DNA of 14,819 nucleotides, taken from positions 1 through 14,819 of the forward strand of contig JASLEM010000131.1 of NCBI GenBank assembly GCA_030151165.1, in the 5' to 3' direction. Below, one piece after another: positions 9,935 through 14,819 of this stretch. The notes under the pieces are model-generated. The model had not been told where the DNA came from and did no database searches. It saw nothing but the letters and a program-made list of their open reading frames with translations. Position 1 is the stretch's first letter. Every line of letters begins with the position of its first letter. The position numbers and the translations under genes are program-made. This stretch comes from Burkholderiaceae bacterium (lineage in GTDB: Bacteria > Pseudomonadota > Gammaproteobacteria > Burkholderiales > Burkholderiaceae).

Positions 9935-10720
9935 TCAATCGAGCCCGACCTTGCCGGGCGCCCAGTAGGCCTTGACCAGCGTCTGCGACGGCTTCGTGCC
10001 GAGGCGCTTGAGCGCCCGCGTGAGCCGCTGGATCGCCGGCGCGCGTCCGCTGAAGACGTACTGGCGATAGGCGTCGGCTGCCGCGTAGCGCGCCAGCGTC
10101 GCCTCGACTTCCACGAGATGCTCATCGCCCTCCTCGCGTTCGACGAGCGTGGCGTTGCGCAGCATGCCGCGGCCGAGCGCGTCGAGCACGGCGCGGGTCT
10201 CGGCGGCGTCGCCGACCTCGAGGATGAAGTGCGTGTCGAGGCCGCCGAGCGGGGTGTCGCACAGCGCCATCGCGAGGCCGATCGACGTCTCGTCGCCGAC
10301 GAACACCGTGGAGCGCTCGATGCCGCCGAGGTCGAGCGAGCGGCGCGGGCCCATCACGTGGCAGAGGTCGCCCGGCGCCGCCGAGGCGAGCCAGTGCGCG
10401 CCCGGCGCGAAGCCGTGCAGGTGGCCCAGCACCTCGAGGGTGTCGTCGCCGCCGAGGCGGAACGGCGTGAACGTGCGGAACTGCATCCCGGCCACGCGGA
10501 TCTGCACCTTGTCCCCGGGCGTGCGCGCCTGCAGGCGGAACGCGTCGCAGCGCAGCGAGAGCAGGCGGAAGTGCGGCGACAGCGCCTGCACCGCCGAGAC
10601 GGTCGCGCGCTGCGTCAACAGCTTGAGCACCGTCTGCCCCAGCACGCCCGGCTGGGCGGCCCGCGGCGGGTTGGTGAGCGCGCGCGGCGCGGAAGTCGGC
10701 ATGGGCATCGGTGTCGGCAT
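9935..10720 (-). CDS. Siderophore-interacting protein family FAD/NAD(P)H oxidoreductase
   Basis: The 261-residue protein belongs to the SIP/ViuB family of cytoplasmic flavoenzymes that reduce ferric siderophores or other chelates with NAD(P)H. Support comes from an FAD-binding RTFTPF (82-87, the family's R-x-Y/F-T/S form), GPRRSL (124-129), the nucleotide-domain start VFVGDETSIG (139-148), YVFSGRAPAIQRL (221-233) and the typical C-terminal KAYWAPGK (250-257). The N-terminus is a short low-complexity run of Met-Pro-Thr. ATG 10720 was chosen because GAGGAG stands 7 nt before it (10728-10733). The next gene downstream on this strand is the response regulator. No siderophore synthesis or TonB receptor gene is visible, so the substrate is open. 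Confidence 0.85.
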   Translation of the reverse strand: MPTPMPMPTSAPRALTNPPRAAQPGVLGQTVLKLLTQRATVSAVQALSPHFRLLSLRCDAFRLQARTPGDKVQIRVAGMQFRTFTPFRLGGDDTLEVLGHLHGFAPGAHWLASAAPGDLCHVMGPRRSLDLGGIERSTVFVGDETSIGLAMALCDTPLGGLDTHFILEVGDAAETRAVLDALGRGMLRNATLVEREEGDEHLVEVEATLARYAAADAYRQYVFSGRAPAIQRLTRALKRLGTKPSQTLVKAYWAPGKVGLD

Positions 10721-10727
10721 CGGGAGG

Positions 10728-10733
10728 CTCCTC
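10728..10733 (-). promoter_or_regulatory. Ribosome binding site of the SIP gene
   Basis: GAGGAG read on the minus strand, 7 nt before ATG 10720. It decides between three closely spaced in-frame Met codons and an upstream extension to 10771. Confidence 0.75.
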
Positions 10734-10821
10734 GCGGTTCGTTGAGTGCCGCCATGCTCGCGCCGCCTCACTTTCCGGACACTTACCGGCTCGGCCCGCT
10801 CCCGCGACCGTCACGCCAGAT

Positions 10822-10831
10822 GTAACATTGC
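10822..10831 (+). repeat. 10-bp direct repeat, copy 1 (GTAACATTGC)
   Basis: GTAACATTGC occurs here and again at 11105-11114 in the same orientation, 283 bp apart and both in the non-coding region. The second copy lies within the sigma-54-type promoter candidate; the first has the same TTGC box but a poor upstream -24 element. It may be a regulator half-site or a chance match. Confidence 0.45.
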
Positions 10832-10916
10832 AGCTCGGCCACGGAACGGCTCCGGACCGATGCGGCGCGATACGTCGCGGGGTATGCGGCGAGCCGCCCG
10901 CCGACAAGCGTGCATA

Positions 10917-10937
10917 CGGCATGACGTACCCATGCCG
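10917..10937. promoter_or_regulatory. Inverted repeat, possible regulator or enhancer site
   Basis: CGGCATG (10917-10923) and CATGCCG (10931-10937) form a perfect 7-bp inverted repeat with a 7-nt spacer. The centre is about 180 nt upstream of the sigma-54-type promoter candidate, a plausible distance for an enhancer-binding protein. No protein can be named. Confidence 0.35.
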
Positions 10938-10967
10938 GCACGCGGCGCCAGGCCTTTCATCGAGGTA

Positions 10968-10979
10968 GAGAGCGCTCTC
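10968..10979. promoter_or_regulatory. 12-bp palindrome GAGAGCGCTCTC
   Basis: A perfect 12-bp palindrome with a central CG, as in many LacI-family operators (the central GCGC form resembles the CebR-type site). A palindrome of this length is expected a few times by chance in 15 kb. Its non-coding position gives it some weight, but no LacI-type gene is present in the window. Confidence 0.35.
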
Positions 10980-11099
10980 CAGACCGCTTCCCGTCGACCT
11001 CATCGGCACGCCCGCGCGCCTGTTTAGCGAAGACTTGGGCACTAATTCACGCAACTCGCGGCTCGTCCAGCTGTCGAGCTGACCCGAGCGGGACGTATC

Positions 11100-11115
11100 A
11101 GGCAGTAACATTGCG
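11100..11115 (+). promoter_or_regulatory. Candidate sigma-54 (-24/-12) promoter of the PEP-CTERM gene
   Basis: AGGCAGTAACATTGCG matches the sigma-54 consensus TGGCAC-N5-TTGCW at the invariant GG (11101-11102) and GC (11113-11114) with the exact 10-nt spacing, plus CA and TT. The expected transcript start is near 11126, about 18 nt before GTG 11144. PEP-CTERM genes in several betaproteobacteria are known to depend on RpoN with the PrsK/PrsR system, which makes this candidate more credible. Confidence 0.55.
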
Positions 11116-11143
11116 TAACGTCCCCACCAGCCACAAAAGCACC

Positions 11144-11989
11144 GTGAACGAACAGAACAAAAAGAGAGTCCGCGCCGCCATTTTCCTGCTGCTGGCGCTG
11201 GGGTTGGCTGATGCCGCGTACCGCGCGGGCATGGAGTTCGGCTGGTTCCATCACGCCGCCGAACAGGCCCACGGCGGGATGCCCGGCGACGGCGCCCCGA
11301 AGGTGGCCGACGCGGCCGCGGGAGGCGGCAACGGCAGCTCGAAGGGCTCGCAGGGCGCCCCGCTGCAGATGCTGCCGCTGGGCAGGAAGTCGACCGGCTT
11401 CAGCCTCGGCCACAACCAGCGCACGGGCGGCGATTCGACGCAGGTCGCGATGGCCTCGCCCGACGACTCGGGCGACCTGATGCAGGGCAACGGCCCGCTG
11501 GACATCAGCCCGTCCGCGGGCGTGGCCGGCACGCCGCCCTCGGGCGAAGGTGCGAGCGGCGGCAGCGAGGGCGCATCGACCGGTGCCGGCGCAGATACGG
11601 GTACGGGTACGGGTACGGGTACCGGTTCCGGTTCCGGTTCCGGTGGCGGCGGCGCATTTGGCGGCGGCGGTGGCGGCGGCGGCACGAACAACAACGGCGG
11701 CACCTCGGGTGGCGGCGTCGGTGGTGGTGGCGGTGGCGGCGGCACTGGTGGCGGCACGAACAACGGCGGCGGCACCACGACGACGCCTACGGATCCGACC
11801 AATCCGACGGATCCGACCAACCCGACCGACCCGACGGATCCCACCAATCCGACGAACCCGGGCGACCCGTCCGGCCCGACGAACCCGGGCGGCGGCACGA
11901 GCTCGCCGATTCCCGAGCCGGCCACTTGGCTGATGATGGCCGCCGGCGCCGCCGCGATCGTCGCGCGCCGCCGACAGCAGGCGCGCTGA
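11144..11989 (+). CDS. PEP-CTERM sorting-domain protein, low-complexity
   Basis: The product (281 residues from GTG 11144) has a signal-like N-terminus: basic NKKRVR, then hydrophobic AAIFLLLALGLADAAY. Its middle is low in complexity: Gly/Ala-rich, then Gly-Thr and Gly-Ser dipeptides, poly-Gly blocks and Asp/Asn-Pro-Thr repeats. The C-terminus is a textbook PEP-CTERM signal: PEP at 257-259, a hydrophobic helix (WLMMAAGAAAIVA) and a basic end (RRRQQAR). Exosortase recognises this signal and the protein would be exported to the surface or matrix; no exosortase gene is in the window. The start is uncertain: TTG 11111 is in frame but lies within the promoter candidate, and neither start has a good ribosome binding site. 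There is no enzymatic domain; a structural or matrix role is inferred. Confidence 0.85.
   Translation: MNEQNKKRVRAAIFLLLALGLADAAYRAGMEFGWFHHAAEQAHGGMPGDGAPKVADAAAGGGNGSSKGSQGAPLQMLPLGRKSTGFSLGHNQRTGGDSTQVAMASPDDSGDLMQGNGPLDISPSAGVAGTPPSGEGASGGSEGASTGAGADTGTGTGTGTGSGSGSGGGGAFGGGGGGGGTNNNGGTSGGGVGGGGGGGGTGGGTNNGGGTTTTPTDPTNPTDPTNPTDPTDPTNPTNPGDPSGPTNPGGGTSSPIPEPATWLMMAAGAAAIVARRRQQAR
11594..11641 (+). repeat. In-frame hexanucleotide tandem repeat (Gly-Thr / Gly-Ser)
   Basis: Eight 6-bp units: GATACG, three GGTACG, GGTACC and three GGTTCC, encoding Asp-Thr, then Gly-Thr and Gly-Ser dipeptides. The unit is two codons long, so slippage would lengthen or shorten the protein without a frameshift. 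The change from GGTACG to GGTTCC suggests two separate expansions. Confidence 0.85.
11789..11860 (+). repeat. Asp/Asn-Pro-Thr tandem repeat in the PEP-CTERM protein
   Basis: Eight tripeptide units of the form Thr-Asp-Pro or Thr-Asn-Pro, coded by 9-bp units with varied third bases (for example ACGGATCCG and ACCAATCCG). The Pro-rich stretch should be an extended linker just before the PEP-CTERM anchor, as often found in exosortase substrates. The varied codons argue for selection on the peptide rather than a recent expansion. Confidence 0.85.
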
Positions 11990-12299
11990 GCGGCAGCGCC
12001 GCATCGCGATCGCCGGCCGATAGCCGGCAACCATCGCCAAACGGACTTCACGCCACCGGGCGCCCCTCTTCGAGCGGCGCCCGATCCGCTTTCGGAGCGC
12101 CTCGCCGACCGCCCCGGCGGCGCCCTGCGCCAATCTCCCTAGAATCACGCCGTTTCGCGCTGGGGCCCGTGCGCTTTGGCCTGTAGCATCCCCTCGCGCA
12201 CGGCGAAGCGGCGACGGGTCGCCCCCGACCTCCGTTCCCACGGTGCGCATCGATCCAGGATCGCGGATCCGGACATCGTGCGCAGGAAGCGGGACGGGC
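11990..12299. other. Intergenic region between the PEP-CTERM gene and the unknown gene
   Basis: About 310 nt without a supported gene. Just after the PEP-CTERM stop are two small hairpins: GCGGC/GCCGC (11990-12002) and GCCGGC-CGATA-GCCGGC (12012-12028). They are possible transcription ends but have no T-run. TAGAAT at 12140-12145 is a plausible -10 box for the next gene, though I see no good -35 box 17 nt before it. AGGAAG at 12284-12289 is the likely ribosome binding site for ATG 12300. Confidence 0.45.
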
Positions 12300-13196
12300 A
12301 TGGCTAGGCCGAATTTTCACGATCGCAGCTGGCAGGACATCGACTGGGACACCTGGGGTCCGCAGTTCAGCATCGTCGACCGCGCGACCTCCGTGCGCGA
12401 GCTGCAGAACGGCATCGGCACGCGCTACATCGAGGTGCAGGACCTGTTGTCGCAACTGCCGCCGCACGCCGGCAAGGCGAAGGCGATGGTCGCGGCGTGG
12501 CGCCACGAGGTGAGCAGCTACGGCCGCACCATCGTGTTCTCGGAGTCCACGCGCGTGCTGCGCAGGCTCGACGATCTCCACAGCCAGGTCAGCGCCCAGC
12601 TGCAGTCCGCGCGCCAGGCCGCCAAGGCCGCGCGCAAGCTGCGCCAGCGCAGCGGCACGCCGATCGCCGGCGGGCCGAAGACCGGCGCCGGCGCGGGCGA
12701 CACCGATTTCGAAGGCATGAGCCACAGCGCCGCCACCGCGCGCCGCCGCAGCGACGACCCGGAGCCGGGCCACGACACCGCCGCCTGGCGCTGGCGCAAC
12801 GTGCAGGCGCAGATGGCACGCGAGTGCGACGCCGGCATGCCCGACACCGCCAGGCCCGTCACGGCGCGCCAGTTCCGCGTCGCCGTCGCGGCCGAGGCGG
12901 GCGACGGCGCGTCGGTCGAACAGCTGCAGCACGTGCGCGACGGCAGCATGGTGCGCATCGTCGTCTGCGGCAAGGCGCAGTTCTGGACGACCGGCCTGCC
13001 CAACCTGGAGCAGCTGGGCATCGCCCGCTTCTCGATCTACCGCCGCGAGGGGCTCACGAAGCGCTTCGCTTATGTCGCGGGCATCCGCCGCCCCGAGGAC
13101 GCCGCCGCCGAGCGCGAAGCCGTGGCCCGGCGCGCGCAGGGGCGGCCGCCGCCCACGCCCACGTCCACGCCGACACCGATCGCGTCGTCGGCCTGA
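12300..13196 (+). CDS. Hypothetical protein, family not recognised
   Basis: The 298-residue protein has no signal peptide or membrane segment and is probably cytoplasmic. The N-terminal part (1-80) is Trp- and acid-rich at its start (SWQDIDWDTWGPQFSIVD) and probably folded. Residues of about 84-117 are Arg/Lys/Ala-rich and helical, possibly a coiled coil (STRVLRRLDDLHSQVSAQLQ). Then comes a Gly- and charge-rich linker (118-160). The part from about 188 to 262 looks like a beta-rich domain (RQFRVAVAAEA, SMVRIVVCGKAQFWTTG, RFSIYRREGLTKRFAYVAG). The end is a Pro-Thr-Ser tail (PTPTSTPTPIASSA). GTG 12243 would add 19 residues, but ATG 12300 has AGGAAG upstream and starts the better-looking sequence. 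Codon use is as in the neighbours. It converges on the acetyltransferase gene, 13 nt away. Confidence 0.8.
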   Translation: MARPNFHDRSWQDIDWDTWGPQFSIVDRATSVRELQNGIGTRYIEVQDLLSQLPPHAGKAKAMVAAWRHEVSSYGRTIVFSESTRVLRRLDDLHSQVSAQLQSARQAAKAARKLRQRSGTPIAGGPKTGAGAGDTDFEGMSHSAATARRRSDDPEPGHDTAAWRWRNVQAQMARECDAGMPDTARPVTARQFRVAVAAEAGDGASVEQLQHVRDGSMVRIVVCGKAQFWTTGLPNLEQLGIARFSIYRREGLTKRFAYVAGIRRPEDAAAEREAVARRAQGRPPPTPTSTPTPIASSA

Positions 13197-13209
13197 ACGC
13201 GGCGCCGCG

Positions 13210-13776
13210 TCAACCGCGGCGGATGTACTCGTGGTCGTCGACGACCACGCCGCGCAGCGTGTCGTTGGCGCGCAGCACGCGCGTCCGCACGAAGCCCGCG
13301 CGCTCCAGCACGCGGCACGAGGCCTCGTTGCCGAGGGTGACCGCGGCGCGCTGTTCGGCCACGCCGTGGCGCGCGAGGTGCGCGCTCAACGCCGCGACGG
13401 CCTCGCTCGCGTAGCCGCATCCCCAGAACGGTGGGAAGAAGAAGTAGCCGACGTTGGTGGCGACGGCGTCCGCGCGGATCTCGGCGTCGAGCTTGCCGAT
13501 CCAGGCGCCGTCCTCCACGCGCTGCACGGCCCAGCCGAGGTCGATGCGTTCGCGCGAGGCGGCGCCGTCGCGCGCGAGCCGCGTCCAGCGCGCCTCCAGT
13601 TCGTCGAGGCTCGTCGGCGGCGGGATCGAGATCCATTCGTAGACCGCGGCGTCCTGCATGCCGTCGAACAGCAGGCGCGCGTGGCGGCCCTGCAGCGGCT
13701 CGATCCGCAGCCGTCCGGTGGCCAGCACCGCGCCGAGCGTCGCGCCGTCGAGGGCGAACTGTCGTCGTTCCGTCAT
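13210..13776 (-). CDS. GNAT-family N-acetyltransferase (RimJ/RimL-like)
   Basis: This 188-residue protein has the Acetyltransf_3 pattern of RimJ/RimL-type GNAT enzymes, which move an acetyl group from acetyl-CoA to an amine on a protein N-terminus or small molecule. It begins with the substrate-side strand TGRLRIEPLQGRHARLL (20-36). Motif A, binding the acetyl-CoA pyrophosphate, is VGYFFFPPFWGCGYASEAV (109-127), and motif B is GNEASCRVLERAGF (149-162). Length is normal. ATG 13776 was chosen; an upstream TTG at 13803 would add nine residues with no resemblance to the family. There is no clear Shine-Dalgarno. It is divergent from the phosphatase gene and apparently in its own transcript. The substrate cannot be told from sequence. 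Confidence 0.88.
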   Translation of the reverse strand: MTERRQFALDGATLGAVLATGRLRIEPLQGRHARLLFDGMQDAAVYEWISIPPPTSLDELEARWTRLARDGAASRERIDLGWAVQRVEDGAWIGKLDAEIRADAVATNVGYFFFPPFWGCGYASEAVAALSAHLARHGVAEQRAAVTLGNEASCRVLERAGFVRTRVLRANDTLRGVVVDDHEYIRRG

Positions 13777-13867
13777 GCTGCAGTGTGATGTCGTGCGCCA
13801 CAATCGCGCAAGCCATCACGCAAGCCGAATCGTGGTGGGTGGTCTGCCTCAGGGTGCACCCCAGGGC

Positions 13868-13886
13868 ATTTCGGCGGCGCCGAAAT
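13868..13886. promoter_or_regulatory. Inverted repeat between the divergent acetyltransferase and PhoD genes
   Basis: ATTTCGGC and GCCGAAAT form a perfect 8-bp inverted repeat with a 3-nt centre (GGC). It lies in the 235-nt divergent intergenic region (13777-14011), 92 nt from the GNAT start and 126 nt from the PhoD start. It may be an operator acting on both genes. I see no PhoB box nearby. A further inverted repeat, GGCGGCG (13924-13930) and CGCCGCC (13944-13950), encloses CTATCCT, a possible -10 for the phosphatase gene. Confidence 0.4.
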
Positions 13887-14000
13887 TAGACGGATCTCCT
13901 TCCGTGAAACCCTGATGGCCCGGGGCGGCGGCCTCGCTATCCTCGCCGCCACTCGCGGGGTGACCGGCCGATCTCCGGCGCCCGCACCGATTCGAAAATC

Positions 14001-14007
14001 AAGGAGA
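14001..14007 (+). promoter_or_regulatory. Ribosome binding site of the PhoD-like gene
   Basis: AAGGAGA, 4 nt before ATG 14012, close to the ideal anti-16S match; it fixes the start of the truncated phosphatase gene. Confidence 0.8.
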
Positions 14008-14011
14008 CCTC

Positions 14012-14819
14012 ATGGATCGCAGAGAACTGCTCAAGCGCGGCGCCGCCTTCTTCACCGTGGCCGCGGCCACCGTCCCCCTCGCGGCCTGCGGCGGCGACGA
14101 CTCGGAACCCGCCGGTCGCTACGCGTTCGGCCAGGGCGTCGCCAGCGGCGACCCGCGCGACACCAGCGTCGTCTTCTGGACCCGCTGCACGCGCACCGAC
14201 GGCGTCGCCGGCGACATCGACGTCCGCCTGCTCGTCTCCACCAGCGCCGGCTTCGAGTCGCTGCTGGCCGACGTCCTGCTCAAGGCCTCGCCGGACTGGG
14301 ACCACACGGTGCGCGCGAAGCTCACCGGCCTGCCGCCGGCCACGCCGCTGTACTACCGCTTCCAGGCCGGCGCCGACTCGAGCGTGCAGGGCCGCACGAA
14401 GACGGCGCCGCGTGCCGGCACGGCCGTCGCGCAGATGAAGTTCGCGTGGTTCACGTGCCAGGACTGGTCGGTGAACCACTGGGGCGCGATGTCGCTGATG
14501 GCGCAGGAGGAGCTCGACTTCATCGTGCACGTCGGCGACTACATCTACGAGACCGTCGGCGCCTCGTTCCAGGCCGGCGCGGCCGAGCCGGCGCACACCG
14601 CGCTCAAACTGCCCGACGGCCTCGCGCTGCCCGGCGGCGGCACCTACGCCAACACGTTGGCCGACTACCGCTACCTGTACCGCACCTACCGCGGCGACGC
14701 GCGCCTGCGCACGCTGCACCAGCAGTGGCCGATGATCGCGATCTGGGACGACCACGAGTTCAGCGACGACTGCTGGCAGGACCACCAGACCTACACCAAC
14801 GCCAACCTGCAGCAGACCG
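14012..14819 (+). CDS. phoD: PhoD-like alkaline phosphatase, N-terminal part (cut by window end)
   Basis: The first 269 residues of an exported metallophosphatase that releases phosphate from phosphodiesters and monoesters outside the inner membrane. The leader DRRELLKRGAAFF carries a twin-arginine (Tat) motif, which fits a cofactor-loaded PhoD, and ends in a lipobox-like LAAC with Cys26, so the enzyme may stay lipid-anchored. A PhoD_N beta-sandwich (about 36-132; FGQGVASGDPRDTSVVFWTR) precedes the catalytic domain, which begins KFAWFTCQDW. It shows the metal-binding motifs VHVGDYIYE (Asp176) and IWDDHEFSDD (Asp246, Asp247 and His248). Full PhoD proteins are about 500-600 residues, so roughly half is missing. 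ATG 14012 has a strong Shine-Dalgarno. No Pho box is evident upstream. The stop lies outside the window. Confidence 0.92.
   Translation, partial: MDRRELLKRGAAFFTVAAATVPLAACGGDDSEPAGRYAFGQGVASGDPRDTSVVFWTRCTRTDGVAGDIDVRLLVSTSAGFESLLADVLLKASPDWDHTVRAKLTGLPPATPLYYRFQAGADSSVQGRTKTAPRAGTAVAQMKFAWFTCQDWSVNHWGAMSLMAQEELDFIVHVGDYIYETVGASFQAGAAEPAHTALKLPDGLALPGGGTYANTLADYRYLYRTYRGDARLRTLHQQWPMIAIWDDHEFSDDCWQDHQTYTNANLQQT

Larger units (their letters stand above)
10734..11099. other. Non-coding divergent control region
   Basis: Between the SIP ribosome binding site (minus strand) and the PEP-CTERM promoter candidate (plus strand) I see no convincing gene: frames here are short and without family resemblance. 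The region holds several symmetric or repeated short sequences listed separately (10822-10831, 10917-10937, 10968-10979). It also has GTATGC at 10882-10887 mirrored by GCATAC at 10912-10917. The stretch from about 10955 to 11060 is less GC-rich than the genes around it. It must carry promoters for both divergent genes, but I find no clear -35/-10 pair for SIP. Confidence 0.6.

Noticed and set aside
11031..11055. A second sigma-54-like box (GGGCAC followed by GCAAC) upstream of the PEP-CTERM gene
   Set aside because: The spacing between GG and GC is one base too long; the candidate at 11100-11115 has exact spacing.
12012..12028. Hairpin after the PEP-CTERM gene as an intrinsic terminator
   Set aside because: The stem GCCGGC is itself a common palindrome in this DNA and no T-run follows; mentioned only within the intergenic entry.
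11042..12301. 419-codon minus-strand frame opposite the PEP-CTERM gene
   Set aside because: Composition mirrors the repeats of the plus-strand gene, which has a leader and a textbook sorting signal.
10707..13180. 12-bp match GCCGACACCGAT shared, in inverse orientation, by the SIP N-terminus (10707-10718) and the end of the unknown gene (13169-13180)
   Set aside because: Both code for Pro/Thr-rich low-complexity ends; the match is probably compositional and not a mobile or recombination repeat.

Overview
The window is about 14.8 kb of very GC-rich bacterial DNA with tight operons, GTG/TTG start candidates and a PEP-CTERM surface protein. Together with a FrcA-like sugar ABC transporter and an IolC-DUF2090 fusion, this suggests a betaproteobacterium, probably of the order Burkholderiales. 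That placement is inferred from gene content, not from a marker gene.

Region 1 (1-6664, + strand) is a myo-inositol uptake and catabolism operon. It holds the end of a sugar ABC permease, a single-domain ABC ATPase, iolC (kinase fused to a DUF2090 aldolase-like domain), iolD, iolE and iolB. The genes are packed tightly: ATPase/iolC overlap by 4 nt, iolE/iolB by 1 nt, and the other gaps are 16-49 nt. Together they cover import, dehydration of the inosose (IolE), ring opening (IolD), isomerisation of 5-deoxyglucuronate (IolB), and phosphorylation plus probable aldol cleavage (IolC-DUF2090). iolG, iolA, the periplasmic binding protein and a regulator are not in the window and may lie upstream.

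Region 2 (6702-10720, - strand) converges on the inositol operon. Read in its own direction it encodes a siderophore-interacting-protein (SIP) family flavoprotein, an OmpR-type response regulator, a membrane histidine kinase (overlapping the regulator by 26 nt), and then, after a 111-nt gap with a strong inverted repeat, a DUF11-type lipoprotein. The first three look like one operon, which hints at redox or iron-linked signalling.

Region 3 (10721-11143) is the largest non-coding stretch, between the divergent SIP and PEP-CTERM genes. It holds a good sigma-54-type -24/-12 candidate next to the PEP-CTERM gene, a 10-bp direct repeat, an inverted repeat and a 12-bp palindrome.

Region 4 (11144-13196, + strand) has a low-complexity PEP-CTERM protein built of Gly/Thr/Ser and Asp/Asn-Pro-Thr repeats, then a 298-residue protein I do not recognise. 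Region 5 (13210-14819) has a GNAT acetyltransferase on the - strand and, divergently, the first half of a PhoD-like phosphatase with a twin-arginine/lipobox leader, cut by the window end. I saw no tRNA, rRNA, CRISPR array, transposase or phage gene. Most of the window is ordinary metabolic and accessory chromosome. The parts most worth a second look are the PEP-CTERM control region, the SIP/two-component operon and the unrecognised protein at 12300-13196.
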